Positions 20,213 through 28,536 of a DNA stretch of 64,000 nt are shown in pieces. Numbering within the stretch: position 1 is the stretch's first letter; every line of letters begins with the position of its first letter. A model generated the notes under the pieces. It worked only from the letters and a program-made list of their open reading frames with translations. It had not been told where the DNA came from and did no database searches. Origin of the DNA: Bradyrhizobium sp. WSM471 (GTDB lineage: Bacteria > Pseudomonadota > Alphaproteobacteria > Rhizobiales > Xanthobacteraceae); NCBI RefSeq assembly GCF_000244915.1, contig NZ_CM001442.1:1798001-1862000 (forward strand). The letters are read 5' to 3'. The position numbers were made by a program, and so were the translations under genes.

Positions 20213-20689
20213 CCGATCTTGTATCGGCAGCTGTCTGTTTGAGTTGCGCGATGAACTTCTGCGCCAGAACGTGAAAATAGTCCGGAATGCGCGCACCTGG
20301 GCAAAACTGGGCCGATTTTCTTCCTAGCGGTAGAGGTAAGCTTTTGTTGCTGCAAGTGCTCGGCGTACGGCGGGCGCGACGGGCAAGCAAGTCAGCAGAC
20401 GTGGCGACAAGGTGGGCGGATTATAATTTCGACACTGCGATGGAGCGGCGTAATGCTCAGCATCGCGAGTGAGGGTCGGTGGAATTGAAACGGCACAGCT
20501 TCGGTCTTAAAGGCTGGAAGGCTTGCTCATAGAGCCAGCTCTATCTTAGCGAAATTCTCGCATGAAGGTGTGTTTTGCACGCCTGCGAGCTGCTTGGGCT
20601 TGTATGTATGAGCCGAGAGCGGACGAGCAAGGAATAACTAAGCGGTAGCGCCGCGCGCGCTCACGTTGCAGAGATTTGGAGAGCACAGC
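20213..20689. other. no gene seen
   Basis: About 475 bp between bioA and the SDR gene. In several rhizobia a KAS-III-like gene (bioZ) follows bioA; no trace of it was recognised here. Confidence 0.4.
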
Positions 20690-21562
20690 ATGGGATTGTT
20701 GGACGGCAAGGTGGCGATCATCACTGGGGCAGGTGGCGGGCTTGGCGAGGCTTATGCAACGCTTTTCGCCAATGAGGGCGCGGCTGTCGTCGTCAATGAT
20801 CTCGGCAGCTCAGTGGATGGTTCCGGCGCTAGCGGCGCAGCTGAAAAGGTGGTGGCTAGGATCGTAGCGGCCGGCGGGCGCGCCGTCGCCAATAACGACG
20901 ACGTATCCACCTTGGCCGGAGGTGAAAATATCCTCAAAGCCGCGATCGATGCTTTTGGCCACGTCGACATCTTGATCTGCAATGCAGGCATCTTGCGCGA
21001 CCGGACGTTTGCCAAAATCTCCGAGGAGGATTGGGATCTCGTCGTCAAGGTTCATCTGAAGGGGACCTACTGCTGCTCGCTACCGGTTTGGAATTGGCTC
21101 AAAGATAATCGTCGGCCGGGTGTGATTATTATGACATCTTCAACATCAGGGCTTTTCGGGAATTTCGGCCAAGCAAACTACGGAGCAGCCAAGGCGGGAA
21201 TCTATGGCTTGATACGAGTTCTCTCCATCGAGGGCCGCAAATATGGAATCCGCGTTATGGGGGTGGCACCAAACGCGGTCACTCGCATGTGGGCGGACGT
21301 TCCAAGCACCCGGGAGGGCGAACCCGATCCCGTCCTGCGTCCCGAGAACGTCGCTCCTGGCGTGCTCTTCATGGCCTCCGATTTGGCGGCTGACCATTCA
21401 GGCAAGGTCCTCGCCGTGTCGGGCGAAGAGATCGCAGAGATCAAGATGCTCATGACTGAGGGCTTCCATCCCAAAGGGCCCTACACAGCGCAGGACCTTG
21501 CGGCGCGCTCGTCCTCGGTATTCTTTCCGGCAGACCTGAAGCGGGCCCTCCCGAAGGCTTAG
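20690..21562 (+). CDS. SDR-family dehydrogenase, 3-hydroxyacyl-CoA dehydrogenase (MFE-2-like)
   Basis: The 290-aa protein has the Rossmann motif TGAGGGLGEAYA (about residues 12-23), NDLGSSVDGSGAS, NAGILRDRTF and the catalytic Ser and Tyr-Lys of SSTSGLFGNFGQANYGAAKAG split here as TSSTSGLFGNF and NYGAAKAG. The long insert after the second strand and the RDRTFAKISEEDWD segment are typical of the dehydrogenase domain of peroxisomal multifunctional enzyme type 2, which oxidises (R)-3-hydroxyacyl-CoA with NAD. Start ATG 20690 has GGAGAG upstream. It would partner the MaoC hydratase at 2793 functionally, although 18 kb apart. Confidence 0.92.
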   Translation: MGLLDGKVAIITGAGGGLGEAYATLFANEGAAVVVNDLGSSVDGSGASGAAEKVVARIVAAGGRAVANNDDVSTLAGGENILKAAIDAFGHVDILICNAGILRDRTFAKISEEDWDLVVKVHLKGTYCCSLPVWNWLKDNRRPGVIIMTSSTSGLFGNFGQANYGAAKAGIYGLIRVLSIEGRKYGIRVMGVAPNAVTRMWADVPSTREGEPDPVLRPENVAPGVLFMASDLAADHSGKVLAVSGEEIAEIKMLMTEGFHPKGPYTAQDLAARSSSVFFPADLKRALPKA

Positions 21563-21860
21563 AGTGGAAAAATCCGGCGCTGGCGGAGGCCGCAAGGAGG
21601 TCCGCTGGCGCTCGCTTGCGTCATACCAGAGCGCTCGCCAACAGATCCTGCGGCGCAGAAGGACTTGTCCATTCGCTTGGCGTGAAGGGGCAACGCCCCG
21701 GCCGATGGCCATCGACGAGCTGCTAGCTTCTCGCCGACATTGCGTTAGGCATCAACGGGGTCCAGCCACTTTACCGATGAGTTTTGCGATAGTGGCGATG
21801 CTCTGGGCAGCCGAGGAGGCGATGTTCAGTTCAGTGATGGCGTAGGCCTTGCGGATCTAG

Positions 21861-22982
21861 CTAGTACCCGGAATCAGAGCTGAGTGATACGGCGGCCTTT
21901 GAAATGGCGTTGATGGACCTTTTTCTTGGTCCAGACGAATGGCTTGGCTTTGTCGTTGTAAGCGTTGACGTAGGCATCGATGTGCTCCTGAAGCTGCTTG
22001 AGGCTTGTGAAGGAGGTGCCGCTGAGCGACTGCCCCTGCAAGATTGAGAACCATACCTCGACCTGGTTGAGCCAGGACGCACTTGTCGGCGTGAAGTGGA
22101 ATTGCACATTGGGATGGGCTTTGAGCCAGTCTCATTCTTCTTGTGGTTGCTGAGCTTGTCGAGGATGACGTGAAGCTTTCGGCCCGGAAAAGCCGCGGTG
22201 AGGCTGTTCATGAAATCAAGAAACTCGACGCGGCGCCGCCGTTTTGAAGGGGTCGCGATGATCTTTCCGGTGGCGACTTCGAGCGCCGCAAACAATGTTG
22301 TGGTGCCATGCCGCTTGTAATCGTGGCTTTGGCCGGTCAAGGCGCGGCCATTGGCGACTTCAGATAACCCCGCGCTCGCTCCAAAGCCTGGATCGAGAGC
22401 TTCTCGTCTACGCACAGCACAATGGCCTTCGCCGGCGGCGCGACATAGAGGCCGACAACATCGGCGGCTTTGGCCGTAAAGTTCGGGTCGTTGCTCTCGC
22501 ACCAGGACCTGCGAGCCACCAGGTCAATCTTGTGGCTGCGCAGGAACCGCCAGACATATTGGACGTCAACATCGCCCAACGCCTCGGCCAGCAGAGGGCC
22601 GGTCCAGCGCGCAAACCCTTGTGGTGGCGGCTTATCCAGCAGCTTCAGAATCCGCTTGTCGGTCGTCTTCGTATAGATCGGCTGCTTGCCAGGCCGCGGC
22701 TTGTCTTGCAGCCCTTCAAGGCCATGGTCGGCATAGCGATGCCGCCAAAGGCTGACAATCCGCGGCTGGACCCCAACTTCCTTGGCGATCGACCGGGTGC
22801 TGCGCCCATCCGCCGCCAACAGAACTATCTGTGCCCGCTTCAAATCGCGCTGCAACGTCACCGGTGAGCGGCAGCACGCCTCAAGCACCTTGCGATCTTT
22901 CCTCGAAAGGTGGACTTCTCTTGCTTCGGGTATCATCCCGACCTTGAATCACGACTCACGTTCCAAGAAAAGTGGGTACTAG
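21861..22982 (-). mobile_element. IS630-family element with matching CTAGTACCC ends
   Basis: The left edge reads CTAGTACCC at 21861 and the right edge reads GGGTACTAG ending at 22982, so the terminal 9 bp are perfect inverted repeats. Joining the flanks with a single CTAG/TA restores the spacing of the acyl-CoA dehydrogenase relic, which fits the TA (CTAG) target preference of IS630. The single transposase gene inside is frameshifted twice, so the element is not autonomous. Confidence 0.82.
21874..22936 (-). pseudogene. IS630-family transposase, two frameshifts
   Basis: The start at 22936 gives a helix-turn-helix domain (AQIVLLAADGRSTRSIAKEV, HGLEGLQDKPRPGKQPIY) and VLCVDEKLSIQALER with the first catalytic Asp. 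Near 22365 the frame changes to ALTGQSHDYKRHGTTTLFAA and LHVILDKLSNHKKNE. Near 22125 a second one-base change moves to QFHFTPTSASWLNQVEVWF, which ends at 21874. Restored, the protein would be about 350 aa, normal for the family. Confidence 0.88.
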
Positions 22983-23115
22983 CCATTGAGCAGCGGCTTC
23001 GGTCACTTCTCTTTCTGCCCCTTGGTTCGGATGCGCCACAGCACCTCCGTGCTGCCGATATCCGACGCCGAGCAATTCATTGTCGCGGAGCCCAGCGGGA
23101 CCCCTCGCATAATCT

Positions 23116-23205
23116 CGTTTGAAGGTTTGACGAAGGCTTCTGCGATGCCGTTCGAGCGTGGCCATGGACTAGGGTGGAGCACAATCTAAGGCTGAGTGCC
23201 GCGCG
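23116..23205 (-). pseudogene. possible IS3-family transposase scrap
   Basis: On the minus strand this piece reads SPWPRSNGIAEAFVK in one frame and FKRDYARG in the next. IS3-group transposases carry a SPxSNGxxEAFVKTFKRDY signature at this position, so a one-base frameshift would join the two. Only about 30 codons are recognisable and no ends can be found. Confidence 0.5.
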
Positions 23206-23336
23206 GCGGATGCATTATCTCCTCGACCAGTCGGATCTTCTCGGCAGTCGGCCACCGATGTCGGCGCTCGCCGAGTTGATCACTTAGACCCGCGGTGGAG
23301 GGGAGAAGCATTCTGGTCGGACGGCATACCCGTAGT

Positions 23337-23354
23337 CATAGGCGTATGCCTATG
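23337..23354. repeat. short perfect hairpin
   Basis: CATAGGC GTAT GCCTATG forms a 7-bp stem with a 4-nt loop. It lies in a gene-free stretch between the IS3 scrap and the first IS256 copy. No T-run follows, so it is not a typical terminator; function unknown. Confidence 0.5.
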
Positions 23355-23475
23355 CATTATCCAGCTACGCTGCCTGCCCGGTCAAAACGGGTGCGATCCA
23401 TGAACCTTACCGGTCAGCATTTCCCAAGAACGTGCTCAGTGTCTCGGCCGGACATACCTAGGGTAGCTAAGGATA

Positions 23476-24893
23476 GAGCTATCGCCAAATTTTGGTGACG
23501 GCCTGAGCCGGTCAGGCGGCGGCGGTTGTGGGCTGGCGGTCGGTCGACTTGGCGATGACCTCGATCCCGTCGTTGAATGTCACACCGAGAACGAGTTTTG
23601 ACAACTGGTTATGACCGTCGAGGCGGCGCCAGCTTCTCTGCGCGCCCTCGACCAGTTTAAAGACCATCGCGAGCGCGGTCTTGTTGGATAGGCAGCCCTT
23701 CGATCGGATGGTGCGGTGGCGCACGGTGGCGAAGGTGCTTTCGATGGGGTTGGTCGTCCGCAAGTGTTTCCAGTGCTCGGCCGGGAAGTCGTAGAAAGCC
23801 AGCAGCGTGTACCGATCCTTGTTCAGGCAGTCGGCCGCCTTTTCGTATTTCAGCGCGTAGCTCTCGATGAAGGCGTCGAACGCCAGCTCGGCGGCGACCT
23901 TCGTTTCAGCCATCCAGATCTCCTGCAACGCGCGCTTGGCTTTCGGCTGCTGGCTCTTCGGCAACTTGGCGAGCACGTTCGCGGTCTTGTGCACCCAGCA
24001 GCGCTGCTCGCGCGTTTTCGGCCAGACCTCGCCGGCAGCTTTCCAGAAGCCGAGCGCTCCATCGGCGATGACGAGCCGCGGAGGCACGGCGAGCCCGCGC
24101 CGCTTCAGATCAAGCAGCAGCTCGCGCCAGTCGTGCGCGCTCTCGCGGGAACCATCGGTGAAGCCGACCAGTTCCTTGCGGCCTTCCGGCGTCGCACCGA
24201 TCAGCACCAGGATGCACTGCTTTTCGTCCTCGAGGCGGGCTTCGAGATGGATGCCGTCGGCCCAGATGTAGACGTAGCGCTTTGCCGACAGATCGCGCTT
24301 CTGCCACGCGGTGTGTTCATCGAGCCAACCGTCCTTCAGGCGACCGATGGCGGAAGCCGACAACCCGGCAGCATCCTTGCCGAGCAGCGCAGCCAGCGCC
24401 TCCGAGAAGTCGCCGGTCGAGATACCCTTCAGGTAAAGGATCGGCAGCAGCGTCTCGATCGATTTCGAGCGGCGCATGTAGGGCGGCAGGATCGACGGAG
24501 AGAACCGGATGCGGTCGGGGTCGGTGGCGTCCGCCTCGCGATCGCGTACACGTGGCTGGCGGACGGCGACCGGACCGATGCCGGTCATCACCTCGCGTTC
24601 CGGCAGGTGACCGTGGCGCACGACGCGCTGGTGGCCGTCCGCGGTCTTCAAATCGGCATGCTGGCCGAGAAAGTCCGCGACTTCGGCCTCGATCGCCTTG
24701 GCGAGAAGGGCACGTGCCCCGTTGCGCAACACTTCTGTGAGTTGATCGTCGAAGATTCCTGGCTGAATCAGCTGGATGACGTTATCGTTGGACACGGCAT
24801 ATCGCTCCTTCGGTGGAGAAGTGGAGGCGTCAAGCACCCCCACGATATGCCGCCTTTCCGATTCCCGCCGTCACCAACTTTCAGCGATAGCTC
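23476..24893 (-). mobile_element. IS256-family element, copy A (1418 bp)
   Basis: Terminal inverted repeats begin GAGCTATCGC on both ends (left continues CAAATTTTGGTGACGG, right, read inward, TGAAAGTTGGTGACGG). The flanks carry a 9-bp direct repeat CTAAGGATA at 23467-23475 and 24894-24902, the target duplication expected for IS256 (8-9 bp). The element has one gene and looks complete. It appears identical to copy B at 28537-29954 in every stretch I compared. Confidence 0.95.
23512..24795 (-). CDS. IS256-family transposase (copy A)
   Basis: Mutator-type DDE transposase. The protein has ARALLAKAIEAEVADFLGQ near the N-terminus, the catalytic region with YIWADGIHLEAR, VIADGALGFWKA and the signature RCWVHKTANVLAKLPKS, and the C-terminal TTNPIESTFATVRHRT containing the last catalytic Glu. 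I prefer GTG 24795 (AAGGAG 9 nt upstream, 427 aa); the open frame also extends to a GTG at 24843 (443 aa). No lesion is seen, so it is probably active. Confidence 0.95.
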   Translation of the reverse strand: MSNDNVIQLIQPGIFDDQLTEVLRNGARALLAKAIEAEVADFLGQHADLKTADGHQRVVRHGHLPEREVMTGIGPVAVRQPRVRDREADATDPDRIRFSPSILPPYMRRSKSIETLLPILYLKGISTGDFSEALAALLGKDAAGLSASAIGRLKDGWLDEHTAWQKRDLSAKRYVYIWADGIHLEARLEDEKQCILVLIGATPEGRKELVGFTDGSRESAHDWRELLLDLKRRGLAVPPRLVIADGALGFWKAAGEVWPKTREQRCWVHKTANVLAKLPKSQQPKAKRALQEIWMAETKVAAELAFDAFIESYALKYEKAADCLNKDRYTLLAFYDFPAEHWKHLRTTNPIESTFATVRHRTIRSKGCLSNKTALAMVFKLVEGAQRSWRRLDGHNQLSKLVLGVTFNDGIEVIAKSTDRQPTTAAA

Positions 24894-25128
24894 CTAAGGA
24901 TACCGATTACGATGGCCTCAAGGCCAAAGCCGCATTGTCACAACCTAAGCATTCTTCCAGGGCCACTCTTTATTCGGGCGCATTTCGCAATTTCTGGCGC
25001 TGAATCTTTCCTGCCCATGGGATTCCGTCAGCGACGTGGGCGGAAACTACGTGGTGGAAACGAGGAAACAGATGTTGATCAGAGAGTATTGCTAAGGCTC
25101 TGCCTCTGCCAATTGGCAATGCACTGGT

Positions 25129-25542
25129 TTACATTTCTAAAACGATGTACTGACTTTCCACCGAGACGCTGAAAGCGTCTGCCACATACGGCCCGTTCTC
25201 AAGCTCGGCGCCGGATTGTACCTTCACATCATACGACCTCGTCTTAACAGATTGTGGGCTGCAGTACGACTGTCCGGAGCGAATGTCGAACTCCCAGCCG
25301 TGCCAGGGACATTTGATGATTTCTCCCTCTCGCGAATATCGAAAGCACCCCGGCGCGTTGGACTGAAGAATGCCTGTAAGTAGGCCCAGACTCAATTTGG
25401 CCCCGGAGTGTGGGCATCGGTCAAGCAAGGCGAAGTATTGCCCGTCTCGATTGAAGACTACGATTGGACGGCCCCTGACAGTTACTGTGAGGCGCCCGCC
25501 ATTGGGGATATCGCCCACCGATCCGATGATATGCTTAGTCAT
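25129..25542 (-). CDS. Rieske [2Fe-2S] protein of amidohydrolase operon
   Basis: A 137-aa single-domain Rieske protein. The cluster ligands are in CPHSGAKLS (Cys-x-His) and CPWHGWEF (Cys-x-x-His), separated by a longer than usual loop that contains NAPGCFRYSREGE. There is no oxygenase catalytic domain. The start ATG 25542 overlaps the end of the upstream amidohydrolase gene by 8 nt, so the two are translationally coupled. The closest relative in the window is the Rieske protein at 55595, which has the same loop and the same upstream neighbour. It may transfer electrons or guard a redox step; its partner is unknown. Confidence 0.92.
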   Translation of the reverse strand: MTKHIIGSVGDIPNGGRLTVTVRGRPIVVFNRDGQYFALLDRCPHSGAKLSLGLLTGILQSNAPGCFRYSREGEIIKCPWHGWEFDIRSGQSYCSPQSVKTRSYDVKVQSGAELENGPYVADAFSVSVESQYIVLEM

Positions 25543-26653
25543 TGGCGAACTCCAGCCGGTACAGCTCCTGCGCATTTGCGGAGTAGATCATCCGGCGCTC
25601 CGAGTCCGAGAGAGAACATTTGAACGCCTGATTGGGGTCGTCCCAGTCCCAGTGGGGATAATCAGATGCGAACAGAAACCGATCCCAACCAAACCAAGAC
25701 ATCACGTCACGCAGATCATTTGGTCTCTCAGGCTCATCCATGGGCTGCGTTGTCACATATACCGCTTGCCTTACGTATTCGGACGGACGCCGCTTCAGAT
25801 GCGGTACTTCATCACGCATGCGAAGCCACTGACGATCTGCGCGCCAGCACCAAGCATTAATCCAGGCAAATCCCCCCTCAACGAGCACCACCTTCAGCTT
25901 CGGAAAGCGCTCGAAAGCTCCCTCGAAGACAAAGCTCGTAAGAAGCTCACGATGAACAAAGCTAAACCGATGGTGGCTCTCCTGATAGAACGATGGCCAA
26001 CCGGCTCCGCCAGGAGAACCGCTGTCGCCACTTAGATGTAATCCCAACGGCAGACCATGTCGAACTGCCGCTTCATAGATTGGCCAATAGCGTTTACGGC
26101 CCAGTGGCTCGACCCCACGGCACGTCATAGAGATCTGAACGAAGTCCGTCTTACCGGCCCACCTCTCAATCTCCGCAATCGCGCCTTCTACATCTTCGCC
26201 GTTGACGAGCAGACTCCCCTTCAGTCGCCGATCTTCTTGCGTCCACTCACTATACTGCCATTGATTGACGGCGCTACACAGCGCCGTTCCGAACTCCAGA
26301 CTCCTTTCCATCATTCCGTCCGGAGACAAAACGAACAGAATGCCGTAGTCGATGCCGCAGGGGTCGAGATATTGCTCTTGCATGAAGGATAGCGACGATC
26401 CCGGCGGTCCACCTTCCGGGGGCCAGGCATCGCGCCGAGAAATGGCGGGGTTTACCTGCGGGAACCTCGACGCGCCGACGAAAGGCACCCGAAAGCGAAT
26501 TCCATAATTTTCCAGATGCAGCTTCCACCGCTGACTTAGGTAAGGATGCAAATCACTGTATGAGCGCAGCGCCGGATGGATGTCACAGTCGACTCGCCGC
26601 TGCTTGATCTTCGCAGCGCCTTGGAGAGCGGCCCGCTCGATCGGCTTGTTCAT
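25535..26653 (-). CDS. amidohydrolase-2 family protein
   Basis: A 372-aa TIM-barrel metal-dependent hydrolase/decarboxylase of the ACMSD-like (amidohydrolase-2) family. The first metal site is VDCDIHP (Asp-x-His in place of the more common His-x-His), the barrel continues with YWPIYEAAVRHGLPLGLHLS, VVLVEGGFAW and the C-terminal metal Asp in FLFASDYPHWDWDDP. The family includes enzymes that hydrolyse rings or decarboxylate aromatic acids; the substrate here is unknown. Its ATG overlaps the stop of the previous amidohydrolase gene by 4 nt and its stop overlaps the Rieske start. Confidence 0.92.
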   Translation of the reverse strand: MNKPIERAALQGAAKIKQRRVDCDIHPALRSYSDLHPYLSQRWKLHLENYGIRFRVPFVGASRFPQVNPAISRRDAWPPEGGPPGSSLSFMQEQYLDPCGIDYGILFVLSPDGMMERSLEFGTALCSAVNQWQYSEWTQEDRRLKGSLLVNGEDVEGAIAEIERWAGKTDFVQISMTCRGVEPLGRKRYWPIYEAAVRHGLPLGLHLSGDSGSPGGAGWPSFYQESHHRFSFVHRELLTSFVFEGAFERFPKLKVVLVEGGFAWINAWCWRADRQWLRMRDEVPHLKRRPSEYVRQAVYVTTQPMDEPERPNDLRDVMSWFGWDRFLFASDYPHWDWDDPNQAFKCSLSDSERRMIYSANAQELYRLEFAND

Positions 26654-27768
26654 TGTTGAAGTCTCCGCAAACGAGGATAGGTCTTCAAAGGATTGTCGAC
26701 GCAGATTTTGTTAGCTAACTCATTCGAGATACCTCCCGGTAACGCGCTGTTGGCATCGAAATGATGATGCGGATAGTCGGTAGAAAAAAGGATCATCTCA
26801 TCAGATCGAAGCTGCTCGAGGACTCGATCAAAGATAGCAGCTTCGAGGGGAGCATCGATCGGCTGGAGCGTGAACCGAAAACAGTCGCGAACAATGTCAG
26901 CGGGGGATCTATCAACCCAGGGAGTCTCGCACCGCATACCCCGCCAAGATTTCAACGCACGCCACATGAAAGCCGGCAGCCAGAGAAAGCCAGATTCAGA
27001 ACACACGAACTTTAGCTCAGGAAATTTGGAACAAACCCCGTGAGTAATGATACTTAATATCTGAGACTGGAATATACTGGTATGATCAACGTATTCCGCG
27101 AGAAAAAACGATTGCCATCCGAGAGAAGAAGGAGCTTGTTTGTAGTTGCTCCCAGCGTGTAGCGCGATCGGCAGGCCGTGCTTTGCCGCCGCCTCATAAA
27201 TGGGCCAGTAGAATTTTTGCCCAAGCGCCAGCTCAGTCGAGGCGAGCATCAGCACTTGAACGAAACGCTCATTTGGAGCCCATCTTTCGATTTCCTCGGC
27301 GGCCCCGCCGGGATCCTGCGGAGTAACCACAATGGACGCATAAAGTCGGTTATCGCAGGGCAACCACTCCTCCGCGATCCACGCGTTGAGGGCTCTCGCA
27401 AATGCGACTGCCATTCCTTCATCTGCAATGGCCTGGACGCCGTATAGCGGATTCAGTATCGCCGCCCGCGTTCCGAAAGGCACAACTCCGTTTGTAATCA
27501 ATTCCTCAGGCTGTGAACCTGGCAGCCCTCCTGAGCGACGCCAGTCAGAGCGGCAGAGAGCTGGGATGTTCGGAGGGAAACTTGAGCTATTAAAATCCTG
27601 AAGCTCAAGTCCCCGTTCGGCGACTTGCCTTCGCCAATGCTCATCCATGTACGGGAGCAGGGAATTCAAATTCGGGACTGCCGGGTGAATGTCGCAGTCA
27701 ATGCAACCTATGTCCGGCATGCCAACGCTAGACGTAGCAGCGGTGCAAGGAAGGCCATCAGATCGCAT
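26650..27768 (-). CDS. amidohydrolase-2 family protein (paralogue)
   Basis: First gene of the coupled three-gene operon. From ATG 27768 (GGAG 8 nt upstream) it encodes 372 aa, the same length as its neighbour. It has CIDCDIHPAVPN at the N-terminus, YWPIYEAAAKHGLPIALHAG, FVCSESGFLWLP and the C-terminal ILFSTDYPHHHFDAN. The open frame extends upstream to 27945 with a hydrophobic segment resembling a signal peptide, but relatives in this window start just before the DxDxH motif, so I reject the longer form. Two different barrel enzymes plus one Rieske protein suggests a heteromeric enzyme or two successive steps. Confidence 0.9.
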   Translation of the reverse strand: MRSDGLPCTAATSSVGMPDIGCIDCDIHPAVPNLNSLLPYMDEHWRRQVAERGLELQDFNSSSFPPNIPALCRSDWRRSGGLPGSQPEELITNGVVPFGTRAAILNPLYGVQAIADEGMAVAFARALNAWIAEEWLPCDNRLYASIVVTPQDPGGAAEEIERWAPNERFVQVLMLASTELALGQKFYWPIYEAAAKHGLPIALHAGSNYKQAPSSLGWQSFFLAEYVDHTSIFQSQILSIITHGVCSKFPELKFVCSESGFLWLPAFMWRALKSWRGMRCETPWVDRSPADIVRDCFRFTLQPIDAPLEAAIFDRVLEQLRSDEMILFSTDYPHHHFDANSALPGGISNELANKICVDNPLKTYPRLRRLQQ

Positions 27769-28536
27769 AATAACAACTCCGTAAGACGTTGCATCACCTG
27801 CCGCCCCAGAAGACCACACACAGATGCTGACGGCTCTCACCTGCGCGAGCTTCGTCGAAGCTGCTCCTAGACACAATGTACAGGTTAAAGCGAATACGAT
27901 TAGCACAAGCTTCCTCAAGCATGCGCCCTTTCTTCGGCGCGCCATCCGTCGGCGCCGGGTTTATGTTTGTTCCCGGAGCATTGGTAAGGGCCTGCAGGGG
28001 CGGAAGTAGGCGGGCTCGATGAAGATCTAGGTCTTCATCAACTGCGCGCCCCCTCCAACACCATGTGCGCTCTGAGCCTCTCTAAGGCTGACGCGGTCTG
28101 AGAACTCTGGTTTGTCATGGACTATGATTGAATTCGTGCTGCACGCCGGTCTAGCCAACTTTCCTGCGTCTGGGCGAATGAACTTCCTAGTTCCCCGTCG
28201 ATTGTAAATCTCCGGGCATGCCGTAGATTGCGTGACCAGCGAAAGGTCGTTTTTCCACCTCCGCTGAGAAGTTCAATGTTGTCCATCTCCGACGAACGCC
28301 GTATCAACGACCCGGCCTTCGTTTCCCGATATCGGCAGCCAAGCTTAGGTTGCGGCTTGGCCAGTGTCAGCAGTGTTGCTCCTTGCCGAGTGACTGACTA
28401 CCGTACCTGTACGATACCATTGCAATTCGCGCAGAAAAACTCTCCAGTTGGGGAGGCTGCTGACCTTGGACCCACCGGATTGGGACTACTGCAGCAGAGT
28501 TAGTGAGCCAGATCTGGTTGTTGGCCGGCGGTCGAT
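27769..28536. other. no gene; upstream region of amidohydrolase-Rieske operon
   Basis: No recognisable coding sequence. A near-perfect inverted repeat lies at 28018-28039 (arms GATGAAGA and TCTTCATC around TCTAGG), about 250 nt upstream of the operon, and could be an operator or a relic of an insertion. The right end is the start of IS256 copy B, preceded by its target duplicate CGGTCGAT (28529-28536). Confidence 0.45.

Larger units (their letters stand above)
21750..23115 (-). pseudogene. acyl-CoA dehydrogenase relic split by IS630
   Basis: On the minus strand, 22984-23115 encodes ATMNCSASDIGSTEVLWR and GQKEK-stop-PKPLLNG, and 21750-21859 encodes IRKAYAITELNIASSAAQSI. Side by side these match the ACAD10/11-like protein at 10950 (MNCAAPDTGNMEVLERV, QKEKWLKPLLEG, IRSAYCMTELNTASSDAKNI). 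The IS630 sequence lies exactly at the junction between them. The relic has an in-frame stop in place of the tryptophan of QKEKW and only about 70 codons survive, so it was a second gene of this family that has decayed. Confidence 0.85.

Noticed and set aside
23716..24897. Long plus-strand open frame opposite the IS256 transposase (also at 28777)
   Set aside because: It is exactly antisense to the transposase, has low-complexity Arg/Leu/Val-rich sequence and no family; it is a by-product of GC-rich codon use.
27769..27945. Signal-peptide-like N-terminal extension of the 26650 amidohydrolase
   Set aside because: The close paralogue starts just before the DxDxH motif and a good ribosome site precedes ATG 27768; the hydrophobic stretch is probably chance.
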